From IMG/VR virus record IMGVR_UViG_3300021139_000002, positions 1 to 64,000 of that record: a stretch of DNA of 64,000 bases; one strand, written 5' to 3'. Positions within the stretch are counted from its first letter, which is position 1; each line of letters starts with the position of its first letter. Origin of the DNA: a virus. Below, piece by piece: positions 41,400 through 49,514 of this stretch. The notes below the pieces were generated by a model. The model ran no database searches. It worked only from the letters and a program-made list of their open reading frames with translations, and had not been told where the DNA came from. The position numbers and the translations under genes were made by a program.

Positions 41400-41912
41400 A
41401 TGAAAAGAGATTACGAGTCCGGTACATCTGATAATGTCCAATTTTTTATTGGCAGAGAAATTGAACATACGCCTGCATTTGGTAAAATGACATTGTTTGT
41501 AACAGGTGTACACCCAACTGACGAAATTGCTCTAAACCTAAACGGTGCAGAGCATATCTTCTTTGGTGCTAATCATAGTTTTAATCCACAAAATAATTTG
41601 GATTGGCAACGTTGGGAGACAATGATATCATTCTTTTTAGATAAAGGATATCTGTGCAGTCTCGATATTCCAATGAGTGCTGTTGAAGAATTTAACGAAA
41701 ACGGGTTAAACGAGTACGATAACTTTATTCCACAGATACGTGTACCAATTCCGTATATTAAACTTTGGAATTATAATACAATGATTAAAATCGACGATAT
41801 AGATTTTAATGCAACAAATCCAGGTGTGTGGTCTCATAGTCTACATGATTTAAAGGATCGTTCCAAATTTACAAGTTGGGACAAATATAAAAACGATAAG
41901 GTATTAAAATGA
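41400..41912 (+). CDS. Conserved phage protein of unknown function
   Basis: 170 residues. MKRDYESGTSDNVQFFIGREIEHTPAFG, AEHIFFGANHSFNPQNN, YLCSLDIPMSAVEEF, PQIRVPIPYIKLWNYNTMIKIDDIDFNATNPGVWSHSLHDL are strong blocks I remember from cyanophage/marine T4-like genomes. Function unknown. Transcript probably leaderless. Confidence 0.65.
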   Translation: MKRDYESGTSDNVQFFIGREIEHTPAFGKMTLFVTGVHPTDEIALNLNGAEHIFFGANHSFNPQNNLDWQRWETMISFFLDKGYLCSLDIPMSAVEEFNENGLNEYDNFIPQIRVPIPYIKLWNYNTMIKIDDIDFNATNPGVWSHSLHDLKDRSKFTSWDKYKNDKVLK

Positions 41913-42088
41913 TTAATTCAAAAATTACAAAAGGTGCCCCTAAAGAGGATCCGCAAGAGAAGCTGTTCAAGTTACTTGAAAGTATTGACTGGAAGTTATG
42001 GGAAATGTATAATATGATGAAAGACAGCCAAACTCTTGTAACTAAAAAGCCTACAACAACCAAAGCAAAAAAGACAACAGATGAGTGA
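41909..42088 (+). CDS. Small hypothetical protein
   Basis: 59 residues, starting in an ATGA overlap with the preceding gene and overlapping the next by eight bases. Central helix KLFKLLESIDWKLWEMYNMM, C-terminus Lys/Thr-rich. No family recognised. Confidence 0.5.
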   Translation: MINSKITKGAPKEDPQEKLFKLLESIDWKLWEMYNMMKDSQTLVTKKPTTTKAKKTTDE

Positions 42089-42464
42089 ACTATCAATGAT
42101 TTGGGTTACCTTCCAGAAAGAAGGTATCCACTGCTACCCTGCCGCGGCAACTGATCCTAAACTTGCCACAGGCGATGAGTATGATGTTAGTTTCTTAGGA
42201 ACACCGCATCGTCATATCTTTCACTTCAAAGTTTCTATTGAAGTCTTTCAAGATGATCGTGATATCGAATTTATCCAGTTTAAGCGTTGGCTTGAAAAGT
42301 GCTACAGCGATGGCACATTAGAGCTTAACCACAAATCCTGTGAGATGATTGCTCGTGATCTTAACACGACAATTACCGCAAGATATCCAGGTCGTAAGAC
42401 CTCGATTGAAGTAAGTGAGGATGGCGAGAATGGCGCTACCCTTGCATTTTTTAACCAAACCTAA
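42081..42464 (+). CDS. Hypothetical phage protein
   Basis: 127 residues. MIWVTFQKEGIHCYPAA, VSFLGTPHRHIFHFKVSIEVFQDDRDIEFIQFKRW are the most distinct parts, familiar from phage and bacterial hypothetical proteins. No function known. It overlaps the upstream gene. Confidence 0.6.
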   Translation: MSELSMIWVTFQKEGIHCYPAAATDPKLATGDEYDVSFLGTPHRHIFHFKVSIEVFQDDRDIEFIQFKRWLEKCYSDGTLELNHKSCEMIARDLNTTITARYPGRKTSIEVSEDGENGATLAFFNQT

Positions 42465-42481
42465 TATTAGGAAATAATAAA

Positions 42482-42724
42482 ATGGCACAACCCGCCTACA
42501 TTCAAAAAACCCTTCGTATGAAACCCGAAGTCGAAAAAATCTTCGATGACCTCGATGCATGGCTTGACCATTGCCGTTTCAACCTGTTGGATTTTAATCC
42601 AGCAGACTTGTATCGCTCGCAAGAGTATCGATACTTTGCCAATCGCGGCAAACCACGCGAAGGATACAAGGGTAAAAATCCTCGTTACGAGAATCGAAAC
42701 AATGGCGAACGTTTTTCTCGTTGA
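42482..42724 (+). CDS. Small hypothetical protein
   Basis: 80 residues; KPEVEKIFDDLDAWLDHCRFNLLDFNPADLYRSQEY and a basic tail (GYKGKNPRYENRNNGERFSR). A short palindrome (CCTAATATTAGG) with the ribosome site precedes it. It overlaps the glycosyltransferase by 23 bases. Function unknown. Confidence 0.55.
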   Translation: MAQPAYIQKTLRMKPEVEKIFDDLDAWLDHCRFNLLDFNPADLYRSQEYRYFANRGKPREGYKGKNPRYENRNNGERFSR

Positions 42725-43775
42725 TCTTGAAAGCGTAGAAACAAGGTACACGGGTCAATGGAAGGCCCATGTACCTAATCTACTTTCAAAAGCAGGACAT
42801 AATGTTCAAGTTATATCTGGCCCTACTGATATCCCTAGTGCTACTACCCCTGGTGCTTTTCTTAATTTTGGCGGCACCAATATCTACAAAGCAAATCAAG
42901 TCGAGCAGATTGGACGGTTATTTTGCTCCGGAGCAGTTAAACCTGGCGATCATTTTTTGTTTACTGACGCTTGGCATCCTGGCATCATTAATTTAAAGTA
43001 CATGAGTCAATTACTAGGCATCCCAGTAATTACACATGGACTATGGCATGCCGGGTCATACGACCCTCAAGACTTTTTAGGTCGTCTTGTTGGAGATACT
43101 CCTTGGGTTAGACATGCTGAAAAGAGTTTCTATCATTCGTTTGATCATAATCACTTTGCTACAGAATTTCACATCGAGATGTTCTGTAAAAATTTGTTAG
43201 ATTATGTAAACTCAGATGTTGTTCGTCAATTTGCACCAACTAAAATTGTACGCACAGGTTGGCCAATGGAATATATGGTTGATACACTTTCTTCATACAA
43301 GGGTATGAATAAACGAGATCTAATCTTGTTCCCACATCGCATCGCACCTGAAAAACAAGTCGATATTTTCCGAGACTTAAAAGAACACTTATCACAATAC
43401 GAGTTTGTTGTATGTCAGGATCAGCAACTAACTAAAAATGAATATCATAATTTGTTAGGTGAAGCAAAACTGGTATTCAGTGCAAACTTGCAAGAAACAT
43501 TGGGTATCAGTTGGTACGAAGGTGCTATTGTAGGTGCTATTCCAATGGTGCCAGATCGTTTAAGTTATAGCGAAATGGCATTTGATACATTTAAGTATCC
43601 TAGTGCGTGGACTGAAAATTTTAATTCATACGCATTTCATAGGCCGGAATTATGCAGTAAAATTATCCAATACATGGATAATTATGAAAAATTCTTACCT
43701 ACGTTGAATAAGCAGGTCGATTCTTTAACTGAAAATTTCTTTAGTGCAACTACATTGGTGGAGATGATTAAATGA
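42702..43775 (+). CDS. GT-B type glycosyltransferase-like protein
   Basis: 357 residues from the ATG at 42702 (MANVFLVDLESVETRYTGQW). It has a GT-B look: N-terminal Rossmann half, KRDLILFPHRIAPEKQVDIF (opening of the donor domain) and LVFSANLQETLGISWYEGAIVGAIPMVP (the E..G...E region of GT4). It probably uses a nucleotide sugar, maybe the UDP-xylose suggested by the gene at 3352-4287. Glycan target could be DNA, virion or host surface. It overlaps a small gene and the cupin gene. Confidence 0.72.
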   Translation: MANVFLVDLESVETRYTGQWKAHVPNLLSKAGHNVQVISGPTDIPSATTPGAFLNFGGTNIYKANQVEQIGRLFCSGAVKPGDHFLFTDAWHPGIINLKYMSQLLGIPVITHGLWHAGSYDPQDFLGRLVGDTPWVRHAEKSFYHSFDHNHFATEFHIEMFCKNLLDYVNSDVVRQFAPTKIVRTGWPMEYMVDTLSSYKGMNKRDLILFPHRIAPEKQVDIFRDLKEHLSQYEFVVCQDQQLTKNEYHNLLGEAKLVFSANLQETLGISWYEGAIVGAIPMVPDRLSYSEMAFDTFKYPSAWTENFNSYAFHRPELCSKIIQYMDNYEKFLPTLNKQVDSLTENFFSATTLVEMIK

Positions 43776-44236
43776 AATGGTTATTAAATACACTCGAGCG
43801 TTTAGGTCGTAAACGTGTTGTGATGGATAGAATTAACGATGAACCTTATCTTGAACGTTATTACCTTTTTCTTAAAGATAGAAAGCGGTTCCCTTTCAAT
43901 ATGTTTCTTCACCGTTTCCTTAAGTCAGATCCCGATGATGTGCATGATCATCCATGGCCTTACGCTACACTTATCTTAAAAGGTGGTTATTATGAATGGA
44001 CTCCTATATTCGACGGAGAAAACAAAAAAATCGGAGAAGTACGAAAATGGAAGGGCGCTGGACACTTTCGTACTTGTAGTGCTCGCTCTTATCATCGTAT
44101 TGAGCTTGACCCTAGCGTAGAATGCTGGACATTGTTTATGCCTGGTCCACAAACCCGTGAATGGGGATTCTTATACAAGAATAAGTGGATGCACAACGAC
44201 GAATATCTTAAAGGTCGAGCTGAGAGAATTTTGTAA
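43772..44236 (+). CDS. Cupin-like protein
   Basis: 154 residues. DPDDVHDHPWPYATLILKGGYYEW and, later, YHRIELDPSVECWTLFMPGP supply the two cupin motifs: HDHPW with the metal-binding His pair and a later His. Cupins act as sugar isomerases, dioxygenases or just binding folds. It is coupled to the glycosyltransferase by ATGA, so sugar processing is likely (inference). The 3' end overlaps the convergent radical-SAM gene by 29 bases. Confidence 0.7.
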   Translation: MKWLLNTLERLGRKRVVMDRINDEPYLERYYLFLKDRKRFPFNMFLHRFLKSDPDDVHDHPWPYATLILKGGYYEWTPIFDGENKKIGEVRKWKGAGHFRTCSARSYHRIELDPSVECWTLFMPGPQTREWGFLYKNKWMHNDEYLKGRAERIL

Positions 44237-45245
44237 TTCTCTGATCATCTTCATTAATGCAGGAAATCATTCCGCATTTTTGAGGACCTTGAGGGGGCAT
44301 CCATCCAGGATGCCATATATTGCCTAATGCAATGTTATTGCAATTACTGCCGGATACCCAACCTTGTCCGCCTATATTCAATCTTTCAACTCCAGCATTA
44401 CATAGTTGTCCTACGTAACTAGGATGCTTACTATAGGTATCTTCATACCTTTCATCCCAAGTAGTTTCTTGAAAGTAAATCTTTTCTTCTACTAATTTAC
44501 TTGTCTCCACGGGCGGTGGCGGTGGCGGTGGTGGGGGAGGAGGTTCCGGAGGCGGTGCTTCTGCTAGTCTACGTCGCATTTCTTCTTCGCGACGTTTTTG
44601 TTCTTCAATACGTTTTGCACGTTCTTCTAAAGTACGTTGACGCATTTCTTTAGACATGTTATAAAAATCAATTTTTTGCAAATCTTCGTATGAATATTTG
44701 AGCATACCTGCACTAGGATCTGCATTAAAATACAATTGAGTTTTCGAAACCAACATATCAATTGTATCTTCTAACTCAAGCACTCTATCAATATCTTCTT
44801 GTACATTGGTATTTCTTATAGGCGCACTAATTGTAAATTTTTTACCTTTGGCATTAAATGTATCTACAATATATTTTATCAATGCAGGATTTTGCCAATG
44901 GTGATATGTTAGCACTAAGTTATCTACATACGGTTCTAACGCCCACCAATCTAACCAAAGTTTACCGCCATTAGTATGTAGTGTAACACTATCGCCGTTT
45001 GCTCTACATAATTTTAAAAATTGAGCAATATAATCCATATCTAACGGTTCGCCGCCGTTAAAAATCCATTCTATACTTCTGCCCTGTTTCTCTTTATAAG
45101 AATCTATAAGTAATTGAGCAATACGTAGATATTCGTTTATTTCGGGAGGAAGGCCGCCTCCCCTAGAATGAGTTGGACAATACTCACATTGGGCTTTGCA
45201 GTAATCGTTTAATGTCCAAGATATAATTGTTTTTAAATTGTCCAT
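44208..45245 (-). CDS. Radical SAM protein with second Cys cluster and proline-rich linker
   Basis: 345 residues. CKAQCEYC (Cys16, 20, 23) is the SAM-cluster motif, NGGEPLD the next one. A charged helix (about 205-225) and a run of prolines (about 230-245) split it from a C-terminal part with several cysteines (LCNAGVERLNIGG, GSNCNNIALG, QKCGMISC), like a SPASM/auxiliary cluster. Peptide maturases have this order, but the peptide is unknown and the linker is odd. AAGGA before the ATG. Confidence 0.75.
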   Translation of the reverse strand: MDNLKTIISWTLNDYCKAQCEYCPTHSRGGGLPPEINEYLRIAQLLIDSYKEKQGRSIEWIFNGGEPLDMDYIAQFLKLCRANGDSVTLHTNGGKLWLDWWALEPYVDNLVLTYHHWQNPALIKYIVDTFNAKGKKFTISAPIRNTNVQEDIDRVLELEDTIDMLVSKTQLYFNADPSAGMLKYSYEDLQKIDFYNMSKEMRQRTLEERAKRIEEQKRREEEMRRRLAEAPPPEPPPPPPPPPPPVETSKLVEEKIYFQETTWDERYEDTYSKHPSYVGQLCNAGVERLNIGGQGWVSGSNCNNIALGNIWHPGWMPPQGPQKCGMISCINEDDQRITKFSQLDL

Positions 45246-45252
45246 ACGGTCC

Positions 45253-45281
45253 TTGACAAGTCTAAATAAAGTATGTATAAT
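45253..45281 (+). promoter_or_regulatory. Sigma-70 promoter of the mazG-queE operon
   Basis: TTGACA (45253-45258), 17-bp spacer, TATAAT (45276-45281). TCTAAATAAA in the spacer (TAAATA at 45263-45268) may add a late start. A ribosome site AAGG precedes the ATG at 45306. Confidence 0.75.
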
Positions 45282-45305
45282 GTACTTATCTTATCAAGGC
45301 GTACA

Positions 45306-45590
45306 ATGGATTTAGACTCAAAAACTAAAGAAGTAATGGACATTCTACAAGAAGAATGTGCAGAGGTTATACAGGCAGTTAGTAAAATTAGCCGATTTGG
45401 AATTGATAACCTTAAACCAGGCAAACCAAAAACTAATCGAGAACATCTCGAGGAAGAACTCGGAGACATGTTGGCTATGATCGATATCTTAAAAGAAAAA
45501 GGTATCGTGTCCGGCGCTTGTTTAGAAGCAGCCAAATATGCCAAAATTGAAAAACTAAAAAAATGGTCAAACATATATGAGCAAAATTAA
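45306..45590 (+). CDS. MazG-like nucleotide pyrophosphohydrolase
   Basis: 94 residues. EECAEVIQAVSKI and EEELGDMLAMIDIL supply the EExxE and ExxD of the all-alpha NTP pyrophosphatase (MazG/dUTPase-like) fold. It hydrolyses (d)NTPs; in phages it may clean the pool or change (p)ppGpp. It precedes queE and overlaps it by 14 bases. Confidence 0.8.
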   Translation: MDLDSKTKEVMDILQEECAEVIQAVSKISRFGIDNLKPGKPKTNREHLEEELGDMLAMIDILKEKGIVSGACLEAAKYAKIEKLKKWSNIYEQN

Positions 45591-46431
45591 AATCGCAGAA
45601 CTCTTTTACTCAATACAGGGCGAAGGTCGCTATATGGGCGTTCCCTCTGTATTTCTTCGCACCTTCGGGTGTAACTTTAAATGCCAAGGGTTTGGCATGC
45701 CTCGTGGAGAACTTAGCAATGAAGCAGAAAATATTGACCCGTCTAAGTACACCGAGTACAAATCGTTACCTTTGGTTAGTACAGGTTGTGATAGTTACGC
45801 TTCTTGGGATCCTCGCTTTAAGCATCTATCTCCCCTTCTTTCTACTGATGCGATTGCCACTGCTATTGTTGATACGCTACCGTACAAGGAATGGCGGGAC
45901 GAACATCTCGTAATCACAGGCGGCGAGCCATTGCTAGGTTGGCAAAAGCAATATCCAGATTTACTCAATCACGAAAAGATGCGTGGCTTAAAAGAAATTA
46001 CTTTTGAGACAAACGGCACAATGCGTCTAACCTCAGACTTCACACAATTCATAAAAGACTGGGCATGGGATCATGAAAAATCACTAATGCGACAGGTGAC
46101 ATTCAGTGTTAGTGCTAAACTTCCATGTAGCGGTGAGCCATGGAAAGATGCTATTAAACCAGAGGTTGTTAAATCATATCAAGATACTGGTTCATATGTT
46201 TATTTGAAATTTGTTATTAGCACAGAGGAGGACCTTAAAGATGCTGAACGAGCAGTTGAAGAATATCGTGCGGCGGGCTTTACTGGTCCTGTGTACATTA
46301 TGCCTGTTGGTGGCGTTGAACGGGTGTACACTCTTAATAATAGATCAGTAGCAGAGATGGCAATGCGAAAAGGATGGAGGTATTCAGACCGACTTCAAGT
46401 GCCACTATTTAAAAACGAATGGGGAACCTAA
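45577..46431 (+). CDS. queE: QueE, 7-carboxy-7-deazaguanine synthase
   Basis: 284 residues. FYSIQGEGRYMGVPSVFLRTFGCN, ITGGEPLL and ETNGT are QueE hallmarks. Its cluster cysteines are Cys32, Cys36 and Cys71: about 34 extra residues sit between the second and third, with GCDSYASW aligning with the usual CDT.YA. Insertions there are known in some QueE proteins. It makes 7-carboxy-7-deazaguanine from the QueD product. Coupled with MazG and DUF2061. Confidence 0.9.
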   Translation: MSKIKIAELFYSIQGEGRYMGVPSVFLRTFGCNFKCQGFGMPRGELSNEAENIDPSKYTEYKSLPLVSTGCDSYASWDPRFKHLSPLLSTDAIATAIVDTLPYKEWRDEHLVITGGEPLLGWQKQYPDLLNHEKMRGLKEITFETNGTMRLTSDFTQFIKDWAWDHEKSLMRQVTFSVSAKLPCSGEPWKDAIKPEVVKSYQDTGSYVYLKFVISTEEDLKDAERAVEEYRAAGFTGPVYIMPVGGVERVYTLNNRSVAEMAMRKGWRYSDRLQVPLFKNEWGT

Positions 46432-46610
46432 TGGAAACTCATAAAAGAACTATTGCTAGAACACTTAGCTATAGATTCACAGCATTACTTATAACTGCGT
46501 TATGGACAGGTTTAGGCGAAGCCGTTGCTATTCATTTTGTACTTGCATTGTGGCAATATTTTATAGAAAGAATCTGGCTTAAAATTAAATGGGGGAAGGT
46601 GAATGAATAA
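46431..46610 (+). CDS. DUF2061-like membrane protein
   Basis: 59 residues. KRTIARTLSYRFTALLITALWTG then IERIWLKIKWG matches the DUF2061 family (R...A.SWR, then ERVW..I.WG). One or two hydrophobic spans. Shares one base with queE, and ends within the next gene. Confidence 0.7.
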   Translation: METHKRTIARTLSYRFTALLITALWTGLGEAVAIHFVLALWQYFIERIWLKIKWGKVNE

Positions 46611-47049
46611 ATTTATTAAAAAAATATTTGGCATAGATAAAATCGAAGCCGCAACAGAACATGCAATCTCACAAGGCGAAGCAGCCGCAAGGTTAGCCAA
46701 AGAAGCATTAGATGCCGCAGAAGCCGCAAAAGAGCAAGAACGCCTTGCTAAACTTAGTCCAAAAGAATTGGCTACAGAAAAGAAAGAGCCTTGGATTGCT
46801 GTAACTAATACCCACGTAAATAAAGATAACCTACGAAATGGATTTTTTGAACTTGATTGGAACGAGTATTTTGTGTTACAATTAAGGAGTGCAGGTTATA
46901 TCGGTGAAACTGAAGAAGAAGTTGTAGACGAATGGTTCAGCGAACTATGTCGAAATTTGGGCAATGAAGAAGGTATCGATATGAGCCGCCGCGGTGCCGG
47001 TTACGTCAATCGTGCGTTACGTGATGATGGAAGATCTGAGGTCAGCTAA
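46603..47049 (+). CDS. Conserved phage protein
   Basis: 148 residues. An N-terminal Ala/Glu coiled coil precedes LSPKELATEKKEPWIAVT and GFFELDWNEYFVLQLRSAGYIGETEEEVVDEWFSELCRN, which I remember from T4-like cyanophages. Function unknown. It overlaps both neighbours. Confidence 0.65.
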   Translation: MNKFIKKIFGIDKIEAATEHAISQGEAAARLAKEALDAAEAAKEQERLAKLSPKELATEKKEPWIAVTNTHVNKDNLRNGFFELDWNEYFVLQLRSAGYIGETEEEVVDEWFSELCRNLGNEEGIDMSRRGAGYVNRALRDDGRSEVS

Positions 47050-48041
47050 TGAACAAAACATACATTCTTGTAGATACTGCTAATACATTCTTTAGGGCTA
47101 GACACGTTATTCGTGGTAGCCTAGAAGATAAAGTTGGTATGAGTATTCACACCACTTTGAGTAGTATTCGCAAGGCATGGCGAGATTTTAACGGCAGTCA
47201 TATTGTGTTCTGTTTAGAAGGTCGGTCGTGGCGCAAGGATCATTATGCTCCTTACAAGCGTAACCGCACCGACGCTCGGGCCGCGCAGAGCCCTCGCGAG
47301 GCTGAAGAAGATCGCGTATTTTGGGAAACATTTGATCAGTTCAAAGACTTCGTTATCAACAAAACAAATTGCACCGTATTACAACATCCGCAACTTGAAG
47401 CAGATGATTTAATTGCAGGTTTTATCCAAAGTCACCCTAACGACAATCACGTGATTATTTCAACAGATGGAGATTTTGCACAATTGATTTCTCCTAATGT
47501 TCGGCAATATAATGGTGTAATGGAAATTACAACTACACACGAAGGATACTTTGATGCAAAAGGTAAGCGTGTCATTGATAAGAAAACTAAGCAAGAAAAG
47601 CCCGCTCCGGACCCACAATGGTTACTCTTTGAGAAGTGTATGCGTGGCGACACCTCCGACAATATCTTCTCTGCATATCCGGGAGTACGTGAGAAAGGCA
47701 CAAAGAATAAGGTTGGTCTCCGTGAGGCCTTTGCCGATAGAGACAGCAAAGGATGGTCTTGGAACAATCTCATGTTGCAACGTTGGACTGACCACGAAGG
47801 TGTCGAACATCGTGTACTAGACGATTATTATCGAAATGTTAAGTTGTGCGACCTTTCAGCACAACCTGATGAGATTAGAAAGATAATCGATGAGACAATC
47901 ACTGCGGCAACTACAGCAGAGAAGAATATTCCACAGGTTGGCATACGCCTGCTAAAATTCTGTGCAGAGTACAACATGGTTAAAATTAGTGAGCAAGTAC
48001 AAAGTTATGCAGATCCACTTAATGCGAGGTACGTAGCATGA
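47049..48041 (+). CDS. rnh: 5'-3' exonuclease, RNase H-like (FEN family)
   Basis: 330 residues. ILVDTANTFFRARH, FCLEGRSWRKDHYAPYKRNR, EADDLIAGFI, STDGDFAQLI and RGDTSDNIF carry the acidic residues of the FEN/T4 RNase H fold. It removes RNA primers from lagging strands with the polymerase. T4 RNase H is 305 residues. The gene is linked to the upstream conserved gene by one base. Confidence 0.9.
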   Translation: MNKTYILVDTANTFFRARHVIRGSLEDKVGMSIHTTLSSIRKAWRDFNGSHIVFCLEGRSWRKDHYAPYKRNRTDARAAQSPREAEEDRVFWETFDQFKDFVINKTNCTVLQHPQLEADDLIAGFIQSHPNDNHVIISTDGDFAQLISPNVRQYNGVMEITTTHEGYFDAKGKRVIDKKTKQEKPAPDPQWLLFEKCMRGDTSDNIFSAYPGVREKGTKNKVGLREAFADRDSKGWSWNNLMLQRWTDHEGVEHRVLDDYYRNVKLCDLSAQPDEIRKIIDETITAATTAEKNIPQVGIRLLKFCAEYNMVKISEQVQSYADPLNARYVA

Positions 48042-48520
48042 ATTCAACAGCCAAAGTATTAGTTCCAAATAAAGAATGGCTAGTTACTGATAACAATCAG
48101 AAAATTGGTGCCATCACAAAAAACAAAAAAGGTTATATCTTTACTAGAAAAGGAAAAGCCATAGGATTTAAAAATCTAAATGACTTAAAAAGTCAATTAG
48201 GTATTGAGTTGTTTGAAGAAGGCATTAAAAAAATTACAGCCGATCCCGATAACAAAAACTATGCAATATACGATTTTCCGTGCAGTTCAAAACCTTATGA
48301 ACCTGTATATAGTGTAAAAGAAAAACTTCCATTGTTTGCAAAAAGTGCCAAGAGTAAAAGCCGTTATTGTGCAGGTTATTACACAATCAAATTCCGCAAA
48401 GGATGGGTCAAATCATTCTGTCCTAAATTGATTACGTTACAACGATATGCCTATTACGGTCCTTTCAAAACTGAAACTGAAATGAAAGTTACATTAAATA
48501 ATGTGAACAAATATGAGTAA
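48038..48520 (+). CDS. Hypothetical phage protein
   Basis: 160 residues. It has KNKKGYIFTRKGKAIGFKNLNDLK, YAIYDFPCSSKPYEPVYSVKEKLPLF and KSRYCAGYYTIKFRKGWVKSFCPKLITLQRYAYYGPF, a set conserved in aquatic T4-like phages as I recall. Four cysteines. Function unknown. ATGA overlap with the exonuclease. Confidence 0.6.
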   Translation: MNSTAKVLVPNKEWLVTDNNQKIGAITKNKKGYIFTRKGKAIGFKNLNDLKSQLGIELFEEGIKKITADPDNKNYAIYDFPCSSKPYEPVYSVKEKLPLFAKSAKSKSRYCAGYYTIKFRKGWVKSFCPKLITLQRYAYYGPFKTETEMKVTLNNVNKYE

Positions 48521-48722
48521 TCTTAATACATTTCCAATCGAAGATTTCCTAAATAAGGCAAGATTAGCAATTAAAACTAATCAAAAAAACCTTACCTTGA
48601 CTATTAAAGAAGTGACAGATTTACAAAATAGTCTTAGTGTTGTAATGACTAGAATTGCAGGTGAATCCAATTCTGATACACAAGAGGACATTGTTATCAA
48701 ATTGAACGGTGGTACTTTTTAA
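48513..48722 (+). CDS. Small helical hypothetical protein
   Basis: 69 residues; FPIEDFLNKARLAIKTNQKNLTLTIKEVTDLQNSLSVVMTRI, a helical pair known from other T4-like phages. Overlaps the previous gene by eight bases. Function unknown. Confidence 0.6.
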   Translation: MSNLNTFPIEDFLNKARLAIKTNQKNLTLTIKEVTDLQNSLSVVMTRIAGESNSDTQEDIVIKLNGGTF

Positions 48723-48732
48723 ATAACTTTGG

Positions 48733-48767
48733 TAAATATATACGCACTTATCGGAGCAAGCGTATAT
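48733..48767 (+). promoter_or_regulatory. Late-promoter core with hairpin holding the ribosome site
   Basis: TAAATA (48733-48738) touches an 8-bp repeat ATATACGC (48738-48745) with GCGTATAT (48760-48767). The GGAG of the ATG at 48769 is in the loop and the start codon abuts the stem. A start about 6 bases after TAAATA would remove the 5' arm. Confidence 0.55.
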
Positions 48768-48768
48768 C

Positions 48769-49068
48769 ATGAGCAGACCAAAGCCAACCGTGTTATTAGA
48801 GATAACAAATAAGAAAACATATAAAACAGAACAGGTTTTAGATGCAGAGGCCATTTGGGCTGTGTTTTACAAAGACAAGCCTATAAATTTGAAAACCAGT
48901 AGTATGTTAGGACAACAACTAGGTCCAAAATATAAAAAAGTCAGTTTTTCAAATGCCGGCCATGCACATAATCTTGCTGAAAAGTTGAACAAAATGTTTA
49001 ACTCCGAAGACTTCTCTGTTTTTAAACTAACTACCGGCGAGAAGTTATTAAATGACTCAAAAGAGTGA
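48769..49068 (+). CDS. Hypothetical protein
   Basis: 99 residues: KPTVLLEITNKKTYKTEQVLDAEAIWAVFYKDKPINLKTSS, then KVSFSNAGHAHNLAEKLNKMF. Basic, no family known. GGAG before the ATG. Overlaps the next gene by 17 bases. Confidence 0.6.
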   Translation: MSRPKPTVLLEITNKKTYKTEQVLDAEAIWAVFYKDKPINLKTSSMLGQQLGPKYKKVSFSNAGHAHNLAEKLNKMFNSEDFSVFKLTTGEKLLNDSKE

Positions 49069-49444
49069 CATTACCAAATATGTAGCAGAACAAGAAGGGC
49101 TTTCCGTAGAGGAACCGCATCTTAAAAAATTGTTACCCGTTTGGTGGCAAAATCCTAGAAATAAACCAGTAGGAGGCCTACGTCTTACCGACGAAGGCTT
49201 TGCCCGATTGTCCAAATATTTTACAGCACTTCAAGTTAGATTTGAAGAAAAGTACGAAGACTTAAACTTTACAAACCAAATGATTCTCCGTTTGGATAAC
49301 TTTATTACATGCCCTTGGTACATTACCAAAAAAGGTATGTGGGTTTTCGATGATAAAATGGCTGTCCAATTAGTGTTGTTTTCCGGCAACATTGAAAAAT
49401 TTACATCTGCAAAAGCAAGATCGCTTGACAAATCCGCAAAATAA
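49052..49444 (+). CDS. Hypothetical protein
   Basis: 130 residues. LPVWWQNPRNKPVGGLRLTDEGFARLSKYF, TCPWYITKKGMWVFDDKMAVQLVLFSGNIEKF are clear blocks seen in other T4-like phages I remember. A winged-helix-like C-terminus is possible. Function unknown. The promoter for the moxR gene starts inside its end. Confidence 0.6.
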   Translation: MTQKSDITKYVAEQEGLSVEEPHLKKLLPVWWQNPRNKPVGGLRLTDEGFARLSKYFTALQVRFEEKYEDLNFTNQMILRLDNFITCPWYITKKGMWVFDDKMAVQLVLFSGNIEKFTSAKARSLDKSAK

Positions 49445-49453
49445 GCGTATAAT
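49425..49453 (+). promoter_or_regulatory. Sigma-70 promoter of the MoxR gene
   Basis: TTGACA (49425-49430), 17-bp spacer, TATAAT (49448-49453). The -35 and spacer lie within the upstream coding region. Expected start near 49460. Confidence 0.75.
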
Positions 49454-49459
49454 CAATAC

Positions 49460-49490
49460 ATATTGAAGCACACGGCATTCAATATTTTTT
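49460..49490 (+). promoter_or_regulatory. 5'-terminal hairpin with T-run in the MoxR leader
   Basis: ATATTGAA (49460-49467) pairs with TTCAATAT (49478-49485), followed by five T. The first base of the stem is the likely transcription start, so the mRNA would begin with a hairpin. It could stabilise the mRNA, attenuate it, or stop read-through from upstream. Confidence 0.55.
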
Positions 49491-49514
49491 AATCTAAATT
49501 TTTGAAAGCGTAAC

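Noticed and set aside
42461-42472. CCTAATATTAGG palindrome as a further switch hairpin
   Set aside because: The stem would be only four pairs with a tiny loop, and no late-promoter core lies in it.
44505-44560. GGTGGC run seen as a tandem repeat element
   Set aside because: It encodes the proline linker of the radical-SAM gene in frame, so it is not a separate repeat.
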